From Nocardia sp. NRRL S-836 (GTDB lineage Bacteria; Actinomycetota; Actinomycetes; Mycobacteriales; Pseudonocardiaceae): DNA of 64,000 bases. The position numbers and the translations under genes were made by a program. Below, one piece after another: positions 24,908 through 32,829 of this stretch. Every line of letters begins with the position of its first letter. The first letter of the stretch is position 1. The notes beneath the pieces were generated by a model, which was not told where the DNA came from, searched no databases, and saw nothing but the letters and a program-made list of their open reading frames with translations. The stretch is from assembly GCF_001279525.1 (NCBI RefSeq), contig NZ_LGDY01000014.1:103368-167367 (forward strand), in the 5' to 3' direction.

Positions 24908-26041
24908 ATGGCTGTTTCAGATGCACCGACTGGCGGACTGGCGTCGGCCGGGCGCCCTGCGCGTGCCTTCACCCAGGGCTTCACGTGGGTCCGCTTGATC
25001 GCCGCGTTGTGGGTCGTTTTCTGCCACAGCGCGCCGCTGTCGGGTGAGTCGATCATGTATCCGGGCTGGAGCTTCGTTCCCGCGCACATGGGCCTGACCG
25101 CGTTCTTCGTGCTCAGCGGCTATCAAATCGCGGGTTCGTGGACGAGCGACCCGTCGATCGGGCGATTCGCGTTCAAACGGCTGTTGCGCATCCTGCCGCC
25201 GCTGATCGTCATGTCGATGATCGCCGCACTGGTGGTCGGGCCGCTGGTCACCACCTGGCCACTCGGCTACTACTTCAACGCGTCGCAGACTTGGGGTTAT
25301 GTCCTCAACAACGCGACGGTGATGAACCTGCAGCACCTGCTGCCCGGCGTTTTCGATCACAACCCGTATCCGTGGTCCGTGAACGGTTCCATCTGGACAC
25401 TGCCGATCGAGCTGGTCGGTTACGTGATCGTGTTGATTCTCGGCGTCACATCGGTGATCAAACGTTGGCCGTTCGTGACGGTGCTGTTGCTGATCGTCGT
25501 GGTGGCCGTCGACCGCAGGGTCAACGCCCTCCCGGACTCGGACAGCCCCTCGTGGCTGCAGCTGAACCTCGGCAGCTCCGCCCAGTTCCTGGTGGCGTTC
25601 GTGATCGGCGTGGTCCTCTACGCCTACCGGGGCAGGATCCCGCTGTCGCCGACCGCCGCGGTGGCCGCGTTCCTGCTCCAGCTCGCGATCAACGACACCC
25701 AGATCGGCGCCTTCCTGACGACCGTCACCATCGCCTACGCCGCCCTCGTGCTGGCCGTGCGGTGGCCGCGCCGCCTCGCGGTGCGGAACAAGGACTGGAT
25801 CAGCTGCTCCTACGGCGTCTACCTGTACGGCTTCCTGATCCAGCAGGTGCTCGCGTACCTGGGCATCGTCGACAAGTGGGCGATGGCGTTCCTCGCGATG
25901 CCCCTGGCCTACGCCATCGGGCTGGCCTCGTGGCACCTGGTGGAGAAGCCGACCATGCGCCTGCGCTCGGTGGTGCGCAAACCCGCCACCCCCAGGCCGG
26001 TTCCGGTACCCGTCGTGCGTGAAGTCGTGCAGGCCACCTAG
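24908..26041 (+). CDS. Acyltransferase 3 family membrane protein
   Basis: 377 residues from ATG 24908, with a GGGGGG ribosome site 4-9 bases before. About ten membrane helices, with family motifs WVVFCHSAPLSG (the conserved histidine thought to be catalytic) and HMGLTAFFVLSGYQIAGSW, then FKRLLRILPPL. Such proteins O-acetylate or acylate cell-surface sugars. It completes the glycan cluster with the GT fusion and methyltransferase, and is divergent from the TQ-motif membrane protein across a 148-base promoter region. Confidence 0.9.
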   Translation: MAVSDAPTGGLASAGRPARAFTQGFTWVRLIAALWVVFCHSAPLSGESIMYPGWSFVPAHMGLTAFFVLSGYQIAGSWTSDPSIGRFAFKRLLRILPPLIVMSMIAALVVGPLVTTWPLGYYFNASQTWGYVLNNATVMNLQHLLPGVFDHNPYPWSVNGSIWTLPIELVGYVIVLILGVTSVIKRWPFVTVLLLIVVVAVDRRVNALPDSDSPSWLQLNLGSSAQFLVAFVIGVVLYAYRGRIPLSPTAAVAAFLLQLAINDTQIGAFLTTVTIAYAALVLAVRWPRRLAVRNKDWISCSYGVYLYGFLIQQVLAYLGIVDKWAMAFLAMPLAYAIGLASWHLVEKPTMRLRSVVRKPATPRPVPVPVVREVVQAT

Positions 26042-26217
26042 GTCGGGTTCGTCCCATGGCGTTTTTCGGTCGACGAAGACCTAGCTGCTCACAGCATCAC
26101 CCGGCCGCCCCTTCTGGCAAACCTGGCGTCTACATCACCATCGCCGGGTACGCCGGCGGCCACACCCCGAACCCCCACCTACGAAGAGGTCTGCGCGGGC
26201 GCGTCACGGCTTCCACG

Positions 26218-26478
26218 CTACTTGCCGTAGTGGTACCGACAAGCAGCGATCCTGATCTCGTCATCCGCGATCTTGTAGACCAGTCGGTGCTCATCGGTGA
26301 TGCGGCGTGACCAGTAGCCCTGGAAGCCGTGCTTGAGGGGCTCAGGCTTTCCGATGCCCTCGTTGCCGTTCCGCTGGATGTCCTTGATCAGTTCGTTGAT
26401 CCTCTTCAGGACCTTGCGGTCCTCGGTCTGCCACCACAGGTAGTCAGCCCAGGGGAGTTCGTCCCAAATCAGCTTCAT
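26218..26478 (-). CDS. yoeB: YoeB-family mRNA interferase toxin
   Basis: 86 residues of the Txe/YoeB family: MKLIWDELPWADYLWWQTED, then the KRINELIKDIQRNGNEGIGK core, PEPLKHGFQGYWSRRITDEH and the C-terminal RLVYKIADDEIRIAACRYHY with the catalytic His-Tyr end. YoeB cleaves mRNA in the ribosomal A site. Its start overlaps the antitoxin's stop by 4 bases, so the antitoxin is made first. Confidence 0.95.
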   Translation of the reverse strand: MKLIWDELPWADYLWWQTEDRKVLKRINELIKDIQRNGNEGIGKPEPLKHGFQGYWSRRITDEHRLVYKIADDEIRIAACRYHYGK

Positions 26479-26726
26479 TCAACGAGTTCGTGCTGTGATC
26501 CGCCGCCGGACTCCAGTCGCTCGATGGACGTGATCAGGCGCCGTGCGTTCTCCGGACTGCGAAGGAGGTAAGCGGTCTCCTTGAGCGACTGGTAGTCGTC
26601 AAGTGACACGATCACGACCGGCTCATGCCCAGCACGGGTGATGACGACCTCTTCCCGATCGTTCACCACGGAGTCGAGCGTCTCGGCGTACCTCGCACGA
26701 GACTCGGAGTAGCTCATGGTCTTCAC
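26475..26726 (-). CDS. yefM: YefM-family antitoxin
   Basis: 83 residues from GTG 26726, chosen over ATG 26717 because a GGGAGG site lies at optimal spacing and 83 residues matches E. coli YefM. The N terminus (MSYSESRARYAETLDSVVND) is the Phd/YefM DNA-binding fold, followed by REEVVITRAGHEPVVIVSLD. The C terminus (LRSPENARRLITSIERLE) is the toxin-neutralising tail. A palindrome at 26741-26764 is its likely operator. Confidence 0.95.
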   Translation of the reverse strand: MKTMSYSESRARYAETLDSVVNDREEVVITRAGHEPVVIVSLDDYQSLKETAYLLRSPENARRLITSIERLESGGGSQHELVE

Positions 26727-26740
26727 TAGCACCCTCCCTT

Positions 26741-26764
26741 CGACGTACAAGATACTGTACGTCG
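26741..26764 (-). promoter_or_regulatory. YefM-YoeB operator palindrome
   Basis: Perfect 9-bp inverted repeat CGACGTACA-N6-TGTACGTCG placed just upstream of the yefM ribosome site. The TGTAC arms are like the TGTACA core of the E. coli yefM-yoeB operator. It overlaps the region where the promoter -10 should be. Confidence 0.75.
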
Positions 26765-26852
26765 CTGCGTAGCGGTCGGCAAGGGTGGGCGCTGCTCGGT
26801 CGGTCTCACGACCTGGCCTCAGGCGTCGCTTTCGGGAGCCTAGCGAGGTTGT

Positions 26853-27260
26853 TCAGCAGAAAATGATCCCGCACGGCCGTGTGGTCGTGGTCGTCGTAGT
26901 GGGCCGCGGCCGTGGGGTCGTCGTGGTGGGCGCGGGCGGTTTCGCCGTTGTCGTGGTTGTCGTCGTCGTGCTGCCGGCCTGAGTCGTCGTGGTCGTAGTC
27001 GTTGTCTTTGAAGAAGAAGACGACGCGGATGACGACGAGGACGAGGATGAGGACGCCGATGACACTGTCTGTGATGGTGTCTCGGTCTGCGTCGGCACGA
27101 GCGACGGCGTGTTGATCAACGAAACGCGGACCGGTGTGCCGTCCGGTGAGCGCTCCGCCTCGCCTGCGGCGAAGGACCCGAGAAGTGGTCCGAGCACCGA
27201 AAACGCCGCCACGGCGGCGCCGATGAGCGCACCGGTTGCAAGCCTCCCCGGCCCGCTCAT
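26853..27260 (-). CDS. Ser/Thr-rich low-complexity membrane-anchored or secreted protein
   Basis: 135 residues from ATG 27260. A hydrophobic leader (GPGRLATGALIGAAVAAFSV onward, to about residue 32) is followed by runs of Ser, then Thr, with short Lys/Pro/Ala breaks, and then a Cys-x4-Cys end (CGIIFC at the very C terminus). It looks like a mucin-like stalk, possibly O-mannosylated outside the cell, with a terminal disulfide or lipid-like hook. The DNA is made of GTN-like repeats on the plus strand that are prone to slippage. Whether it is translated is not proven. No family recognised. Confidence 0.5.
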   Translation of the reverse strand: MSGPGRLATGALIGAAVAAFSVLGPLLGSFAAGEAERSPDGTPVRVSLINTPSLVPTQTETPSQTVSSASSSSSSSSSASSSSSKTTTTTTTTQAGSTTTTTTTTAKPPAPTTTTPRPRPTTTTTTTRPCGIIFC

Positions 27261-27331
27261 CGCCGCCAACACTGGGATTGCCTATCGGGTCCACCCAATT
27301 GGGTCAAGCCAACCGAGGTTTTTCTACTCGT

Positions 27332-27688
27332 TCACACCTTTGTCACCGTCACGTTGATCACGCCCTGTGACAGCGGGGCGAGTGCTTTGAAGGCGCGCGG
27401 GGTCAGGTCGACGCATCGGCCGGTGATGAACGGGCCGCGGTCGTTGATCCGGATGGTCACGGTCTTGTTGTTGGAGCGGTTCTTCACCTTCACGCGGGTA
27501 CCGAAGGGCAACGTTTTGTGCGCGCCTGTCAGCTTGTTCGGGTCGAAGCGCTCGCCGCTGGCCGTGGTGCCGCCGCCGGTGTAATAGGAGGCCTTGCACG
27601 TCTCGGCCGAGGCCACGGGGGAGAAGAGCACAGCGGAAGCGGCCAGTGACGCCAGCGTGAGACCGGCCGCTGCGAGGGTCTTTGCCAT
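27332..27688 (-). CDS. RlpA-like secreted double-psi beta-barrel protein
   Basis: 118 residues, signal peptide 1-28 (ends SPVASA). The mature part is an RlpA-like double-psi beta-barrel: CKASYYTGGGTTASGERFDP, NKLTGAHKTLPFGTRVKVKN, then VTIRINDRGPFITGRCVDLT. The conserved Asp of the INDRGP loop is present. RlpA proteins bind or cleave glycan strands of peptidoglycan lacking stem peptides. Only the barrel is here, without a SPOR domain. A possible cell-wall hydrolase acting outside the membrane. Confidence 0.88.
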   Translation of the reverse strand: MAKTLAAAGLTLASLAASAVLFSPVASAETCKASYYTGGGTTASGERFDPNKLTGAHKTLPFGTRVKVKNRSNNKTVTIRINDRGPFITGRCVDLTPRAFKALAPLSQGVINVTVTKV

Positions 27689-27733
27689 GGCACCAGGAAC
27701 TCAGCCCGTGGCAAAGAGACGCCTAACGGGCGC

Positions 27734-28126
27734 CTAACCGGGGAACTGGTCGGCCGCGGTCACGAGCAGCTGCCAGTCGCCGTCGGGCAACGTGCGCAGC
27801 CGGTCCAGCACCACGGACATCCGCTCCAGCAACGCCGGGTGGTCCGTCCAGAACGAGTGGTCCACCCGCAGCAGGGCGGCGAGCAGGTCGCCTGGGTAGA
27901 GCGCGACCGACCGCAACGGGTCGGCCTCCACGTGCTCCAGCGCCAGCACCGCCGTCACGTCGAGCCCCACCTGGTGCGTGACCAGCAGGTGCAGCGACGT
28001 CGGCGTCAGCTCCCGCACGGGCAGGTCCCGCAACGCGCAGAGGTCCCGGTACAGCTGGGTGGACGACGAGTCCGGCCTGCGCCAGTCGTCGTCGCTCAGG
28101 TGCGCGAGCGTTTCGTCCCGGTCCAC
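27734..28126 (-). CDS. CdiI_2-like immunity family protein
   Basis: About 130 residues from GTG 28126 (a start at 28186 is possible). The pattern LYRDLCALRDLPVRELTPTS, LLVTHQVGLDVTAVLALEHV and EADPLRSVALYPGDLLAALL matches the contact-dependent growth inhibition immunity-like family (CdiI_2), which in actinomycetes is often met without a visible toxin. No large polymorphic toxin lies next to it in this window. It is a single gene on this strand, 45 bases upstream of the RlpA-like gene. Confidence 0.65.
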   Translation of the reverse strand: MDRDETLAHLSDDDWRRPDSSSTQLYRDLCALRDLPVRELTPTSLHLLVTHQVGLDVTAVLALEHVEADPLRSVALYPGDLLAALLRVDHSFWTDHPALLERMSVVLDRLRTLPDGDWQLLVTAADQFPG

Positions 28127-28286
28127 GCGCCCATCGTGCCCGCAGAAGCCGTCGGCAGCAGGTGCGCTGAGGCAACGGTTCGGCATTGAGCCGGTCGAGA
28201 GAGCTGCTCGACCGCTCCTGCGAAGGGTCGAGCAGCCCGTGCGGTACCGCGGGCACCTGGTCGGTCACGGGCCCGCGGCGCTGCCG

Positions 28287-28715
<429 letters not shown>

Positions 28716-28823
28716 GATGTCCAGGTCCTTGTCAGTTCGATGCGAGAGAACACCGACCACCTTTCCACGTGATCGCCCCGCGATCATCCCGGGAACCACG
28801 TGGCGGGAACTCCCCGAGCAACG

Positions 28824-28858
28824 CAGAAGGCCGGTGCCCAATGGGCACCGGCCTTCTG
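28824..28858 (-). terminator. Hairpin just after the tRNA-Gly gene
   Basis: Perfect 16-bp stem CAGAAGGCCGGTGCCC / GGGCACCGGCCTTCTG with a 3-base loop, starting 3 bases after the tRNA 3' end. No strong T-tract follows. Likely terminator of the tRNA transcript. Confidence 0.8.
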
Positions 28859-28861
28859 GAG

Positions 28862-28934
28862 AGCGGATGACGAGACTCGAACTCGCGACCCTCACCTTGG
28901 CAAGGTGATGCGCTACCAACTGCGCTACATCCGC
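28862..28934 (-). tRNA. tRNA-Gly(GCC)
   Basis: Reading the minus strand gives acceptor GCGGATG pairing with CATCCGC, a D-arm with GTTGGTA, anticodon loop CTTGCCAAGG (anticodon GCC) and a T-arm with GAGTTCGAGTCTC. Length 73 without CCA. The CCA end is not encoded. GCC decodes GGC/GGU, the preferred glycine codons of this GC-rich genome. Confidence 0.95.
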
Positions 28935-28972
28935 CTGTCTTGCTGTGTTACGGGAAGAACTATACAACAGCC

Positions 28973-29449
28973 TCAGACGGCATCTCGACCGGGGGGCTCC
29001 AAACCGGCCAGCAGCTGATCTACCTCGTCCAACTGCTCCTTGGGCCAGCGCCACTCCCACAGCGCCCGCACCTTGGGCAGCACATCGACGGGTAACCAGG
29101 CCGCGACCTCCTCGCGGAGGTCCCAGTCGTCGAACACGTGCTCGTAGAAGCTGATCAACGCCGCGTTCTCCAGGAACTGCTCCGGCTGGTGGAAGCACCA
29201 GTGGGCGAACCCGTACGCGCGCCGCAGCACGTCGTCGTCCTGCTCGCGGTGGGCCTCCATCGCCAGCTGCGACAGCTCGGAGAAGAAGACGTGGCAGGAC
29301 CACTCCTCGGTCATGGCGACATCGCGAAGTTCCGGCACCAGTGCCGTCGCCCTTTCCCGCCAGTCCACCACGAGGACCAACGGTAGTCGGTGGATCTTCC
29401 CGATCCGACCGCCGACGCCCACCTGTGACCGCCTCGTCACCGAAAGCAT
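28973..29449 (-). CDS. Conserved hypothetical protein, DUF7674-like
   Basis: About 158 residues from ATG 29449; later starts are possible. The body has aromatic helices: SCHVFFSELSQLAMEAHREQ, RRAYGFAHWCFHQPEQFLEN, then SFYEHVFDDWDLREEVAAWL. The YEHVFDDWDLR and P-V-L-W-E-W pattern resembles small uncharacterised proteins of the DUF7674 kind. Soluble, no catalytic motif. It is upstream of tRNA-Gly on the same strand and divergent from the sigma factor. Confidence 0.55.
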   Translation of the reverse strand: MLSVTRRSQVGVGGRIGKIHRLPLVLVVDWRERATALVPELRDVAMTEEWSCHVFFSELSQLAMEAHREQDDDVLRRAYGFAHWCFHQPEQFLENAALISFYEHVFDDWDLREEVAAWLPVDVLPKVRALWEWRWPKEQLDEVDQLLAGLEPPGRDAV

Positions 29450-29545
29450 TGCGCTGATCAGCCCACACCGATCGGATGGTCTTGTGTATCGACCTGTTCT
29501 CATCCAGGGGCAGGCTTGGCCCCTTGTGGCATGTTGAGCCATGTG

Positions 29546-30859
29546 ATGGTCGACGAGAACGAGGTCGACCGGGACCTGCTCGCCAGGGTGCGCGACGGAG
29601 ACGACTCGGCCTACGGCGAACTGTTCTCCCGGCACGCGGACGCGGTCCGCCGTTTCTCACTCAGGCACGTCCGCGAGGCGGCCGAGGCCGACGATCTCAC
29701 TGCGGAGTCGTTCTTCCGCATGCTGCAGGCGATCCGCCGGGGCAGCGGTCCCACCGATCACGTGCGCACGTACCTGCTGACCGTCGCGCGCCGGGTGGCG
29801 TGGGAGTGGAGCGGGCGGCGGCGTGACGTCCCGGTCGACGACGAGGAGCTGAGCAGGCGGACCGAGCCGGTGGCCGACAACGCCGCCAGGCGCGCCGAGC
29901 ACAACCTGATCACCCGCGCGTTCTCCAGCCTGCCGGAACGCTGGCGCGTGGTGCTGTGGCGCGTCGAGGTGGAAGGCGAGCGCCCCGCCTCCGTGGCACC
30001 GCACTTCGGGCTGTCGCCGAACGCCATGTCGGCGTTGGCGCGGCGTGCGCGCGAGGGGCTGCGCGCGGCCTACCTGCAGGCTCACCTCGCCGTGGACGAC
30101 GGGCGGTCGTCGTGTGCGGCGATCAGGGCCAAGCTCGGCACGTTCACCGCCGGCGGGGTCCAGGGCGTCGAGGAACGCCGGATCCGCGCCCACCTGGACA
30201 CCTGTTCGTCCTGCTCACAGCTGCACGCCGAGCTCAACGAGGTCTGCGCGACGCTGCGGGCCAACGCGGCGTTCCTGGTCGTGCCGTCCACGCTCGGGCT
30301 GGCGTTCGCCGGCAAGGTGCTGCTCGGCAAGGCGAAGCTGGCCGTCGCCGCCGCGTCGATCGCCACGATCGGGCTGGTCGGGACGGTGGCCACGGTGTTC
30401 TCGGACGGGCCGGGCACGGCGCTGCTGCAGCCCGACCAGAACCCGGTGGTCCAGTCGCTGCCCTCCGGCACGACCAGCGGCCACAGCCAGGAGCTCGTCC
30501 AGGTCCCGCCCGCACCCCAGCAGCACCAGCCCCAGCAGCACCGCGAGAACGTGGTCGTGCCCGTCGGGAACCGTCCCGCTGGCGAGACGGTGCGCAGGAC
30601 GTCGTCCGCCCCGCCGCCGGCCACCGAGCAGCGGCGCGAACCGGCGACCGAACGCGCGGAACCGGTCGGCAAGTCGTCGGGCCCGGCCACCTCCGAGGTC
30701 GAGACGACCACGGAGTCGACGCCGCGCGGGGTCAAGTCGCTCGACACGCCGTCCTCGTCGCAGCCGCCTTCGACCAGCTCAACGTCCTGCTACCCGCCAC
30801 CGGCGCCGCCCACGACGTCGACGACGATCACGCTCTACCCGAAACCGCGGACCGACTGA
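29546..30859 (+). CDS. ECF sigma factor fused to a zinc-binding anti-sigma region and membrane anchor
   Basis: 437 residues from ATG 29546. Residues about 10-80 are sigma region 2 (ARVRDGDDSAYGELFSRHAD and AEADDLTAESFFRMLQAIRR), and 115-175 are region 4 (SLPERWRVVLWRVEVEGERP and FGLSPNAMSALARRAREGLR). About residue 185-230 is a ZAS-type anti-sigma finger with RIRAHLDTCSSC (H-x3-C-x2-C). A hydrophobic stretch (250-290) and a long Pro/Ser/Thr tail (290-437) follow. Sigma, anti-sigma and membrane segments are one chain, as in the ECF53 group, so release would need proteolysis or a conformational signal across the membrane. Confidence 0.85.
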   Translation: MVDENEVDRDLLARVRDGDDSAYGELFSRHADAVRRFSLRHVREAAEADDLTAESFFRMLQAIRRGSGPTDHVRTYLLTVARRVAWEWSGRRRDVPVDDEELSRRTEPVADNAARRAEHNLITRAFSSLPERWRVVLWRVEVEGERPASVAPHFGLSPNAMSALARRAREGLRAAYLQAHLAVDDGRSSCAAIRAKLGTFTAGGVQGVEERRIRAHLDTCSSCSQLHAELNEVCATLRANAAFLVVPSTLGLAFAGKVLLGKAKLAVAAASIATIGLVGTVATVFSDGPGTALLQPDQNPVVQSLPSGTTSGHSQELVQVPPAPQQHQPQQHRENVVVPVGNRPAGETVRRTSSAPPPATEQRREPATERAEPVGKSSGPATSEVETTTESTPRGVKSLDTPSSSQPPSTSSTSCYPPPAPPTTSTTITLYPKPRTD

Positions 30860-30932
30860 GGTTCACCCACAAGGCTCACCCCGAGACCGGTACGGTTTGA
30901 CCAAGACCGACTGAGCGTGGGAGACGGGTGTC

Positions 30933-31370
30933 ATGACGCGGCTGGTGCGCGGTGCGGACGGGCGGATGTGGACGGTGCACAGCCGCATCGAATGGCGCAA
31001 TCCGGTGATCTCCGATGACTTCGAGCACGATGTGAGCGGTGGCGCGCTGCCGGGCATCATGATGGCCGGCCTGCTGCTGATCATGGCGGTCGTGCTGGTC
31101 GCGTGGACACCGGAGCAGGTCGTCGTGCCGTCGTGGCTGGTCCTCGCGTTGATCATCTTGTTCCTGTTCTTCCCGGTCCGCTGGGCGCTGCGCCGCCCGC
31201 ACACGCTGGTCGCCGAGAGCAAGGCGACCCCGGACGAGCTGCCGCCGGAGCGCTGGGTCGGCCAGGTCCGCGGCCCGCTCGCCGTGCGCCAGGAGGCCTC
31301 GCGGGTGGCCAGGACGATCGAGATGCACTCGCTGCCCGACGTCGAAGGTCCGCTGCAACCCGTCGACTGA
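30933..31370 (+). CDS. Conserved membrane protein, unknown function
   Basis: 145 residues from ATG 30933, with a GGGAGAC ribosome site. Two membrane helices are seen (LPGIMMAGLLLIMAVVLVAW; WLVLALIILFLFFPVRWALR) with charged N- and C-terminal parts. The C-terminal ERWVGQVRGPLAVRQEASRV looks like a conserved cytoplasmic region. It lies between the sigma factor and the DNA glycosylase, 73 bases after the former and 15 before the latter. Role unknown. Confidence 0.65.
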   Translation: MTRLVRGADGRMWTVHSRIEWRNPVISDDFEHDVSGGALPGIMMAGLLLIMAVVLVAWTPEQVVVPSWLVLALIILFLFFPVRWALRRPHTLVAESKATPDELPPERWVGQVRGPLAVRQEASRVARTIEMHSLPDVEGPLQPVD

Positions 31371-31385
31371 TGCGACACTGGACCG

Positions 31386-32252
31386 GTGCCCGAGCTACCC
31401 GAGGTAGAAGCACTGGTTCACCACCTGCGTGAACACGCTGTCGGCCGCACCGTGCACCGCGTCGACGTGGCGTCGCTCCAGGTGCTGAAGACGTTCGACC
31501 CGCCGTGGACCGCGTTGCACGGCCAGGAGGTCGTGGCCGCGCACCGGCACGGCAAGCACCTGGACCTGGAGGTCGCGGACGGCTTGCACCTGGTCGTGCA
31601 CCTCGCACGGGCCGGGTGGCTGCGCTGGGCGGACACCATGGCGGCGCCACCGCCCAAGCAGGGCCGCGGGCCGCTGGCGTTGCGCGTCCACCTCGGACCG
31701 CCCGGCCAGGGACCCGGCTTCGACCTCACCGAGGCGGGCACCAAGAAGGGGCTCGCGGCGTGGATCGTGCACGACCCGAAGACGATCGCCTCGATCGCGC
31801 GGCTCGGCCCGGACGCGTTGCAGCTCTCCCGCACCCAGCTCGAAGACCTGCTGCACAAGCGCACCGAGCGGCTCAAGACCGCGCTGACCGACCAGAGCCT
31901 GATGGCGGGCATCGGCAACGCCTACTCCGACGAGATCATGCACCTGGCCCGGCTCTCGCCGTACGCCACGGCCGGGCGCCTGGACGACGAGCAGCTGGAC
32001 CGCCTGCACGAGGCCATGATCAGCACGCTGACCGACGCCGTGGCGCGGTCGGTGGGGCAGGACGCGGCCCGGCTCAAGGGCGAGAAGCGCTCCGGCCTGC
32101 GGGTGCACGCGCGGACCGGGCTGCCGTGCCCGGTGTGCGGCGACACCGTGCGCGAGGTGTCGTTCGCGGACAAGGCGTTCCAGTACTGCCCGACCTGCCA
32201 GACCGGCGGCAAGCCGCTGGCCGACCGCCGGTTGTCCCGCCTGCTCAAGTGA
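31386..32252 (+). CDS. Fpg/Nei-family DNA glycosylase
   Basis: 288 residues from GTG 31386. After Met removal the N terminus is Pro-Glu (PELPEVEALVHHLREHAVGR), the catalytic dyad of the family. Further marks are HRHGKHLDLEV (conserved Lys), the MAGIGNAYSDEIM helix-two-turn-helix and the C-terminal CPVC...CPTC zinc finger. It removes oxidised bases (8-oxoguanine or pyrimidine damage) and nicks the DNA. Fpg and Nei cannot be separated safely by sequence here. It ends 8 bases inside the opposing lutC. Confidence 0.92.
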   Translation: MPELPEVEALVHHLREHAVGRTVHRVDVASLQVLKTFDPPWTALHGQEVVAAHRHGKHLDLEVADGLHLVVHLARAGWLRWADTMAAPPPKQGRGPLALRVHLGPPGQGPGFDLTEAGTKKGLAAWIVHDPKTIASIARLGPDALQLSRTQLEDLLHKRTERLKTALTDQSLMAGIGNAYSDEIMHLARLSPYATAGRLDDEQLDRLHEAMISTLTDAVARSVGQDAARLKGEKRSGLRVHARTGLPCPVCGDTVREVSFADKAFQYCPTCQTGGKPLADRRLSRLLK

Positions 32253-32829
32253 CGATCAGGACCTCCAGGGTGCGGGGGCCGTGGACGCCCTCCACCCGGT
32301 TCAGCTCGATGTCACTGGTCGCGGACGGGCCGCTGATGAACGTCAACGGCCGCGTGGGTTCCAGCCGTGCCAACGCTTCCGGCACCGATCCGGCGATCTG
32401 GCCGGCCCGCACCACGCACAGGTGGTAGTCGGGCAGCAGGGTCAGCGCACGCCGTCCCTGCGCCGCACCGCCGTCGAGCACGATCGTGCCGGTGTCCGCG
32501 ATCGCGACCGCGCACCCGGTCAGCACGCCGTCCGCCCCGTCCAGCTCCTCGATCGACAACGGCTCGCGCAGCCACTCGACCCCGTCGACCAGCCACTCCT
32601 CCGGCAGCTCTGGTGGAGCCACGATCCGCTTGCCGCGCAACGAGGTCAGCGCCGCCGGGACGTCGGTCACCACCCGCACGACCGCCCGGTAGTCGGCCAC
32701 GCGCTCGGCGAACAGCTCGACGCCGCCCGCTCCGGTCCGGTGGTAGCCGCGGACGACGGGCTTGGCCGGCGGCACCTGCGCGGCACGGATCCGCCGGAGG
32801 ATCTCCTCGCGTGCGGCCGTGTTCGTCAC
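32245..32829 (-). CDS. lutC: LutC, lactate utilisation protein C (LUD domain)
   Basis: 194 residues of the LUD superfamily. The GTG at 32829 overlaps the lutB TGA by 4 bases. Conserved features: GVLTGCAVAIADTGTIVLDG and LTLLPDYHLCVVRAGQIAGS, with the end PSATSDIELNRVEGVHGPRT. LutABC together convert L-lactate to pyruvate as a membrane-associated iron-sulfur oxidase. LutC's own chemistry is not settled. It is last of the lutABC operon. Confidence 0.92.
   Translation of the reverse strand: MTNTAAREEILRRIRAAQVPPAKPVVRGYHRTGAGGVELFAERVADYRAVVRVVTDVPAALTSLRGKRIVAPPELPEEWLVDGVEWLREPLSIEELDGADGVLTGCAVAIADTGTIVLDGGAAQGRRALTLLPDYHLCVVRAGQIAGSVPEALARLEPTRPLTFISGPSATSDIELNRVEGVHGPRTLEVLIVT

Noticed and set aside
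26880..27080. Repeat array that might look like CRISPR
   Set aside because: It is in-frame Ser/Thr coding low complexity without spacer-repeat structure; no cas genes.
26989..27357. Acidic frame (Glu/Asp runs) on the plus strand opposite the Ser/Thr-rich gene
   Set aside because: Mirror of the repeat DNA; the minus-strand frame has a leader peptide and better context.
27689..27733. Possible c-di-AMP (ydaO) riboswitch before the RlpA-like gene
   Set aside because: The gap to the upstream gene is only 45 bases, too short, and no matching conserved core was seen.
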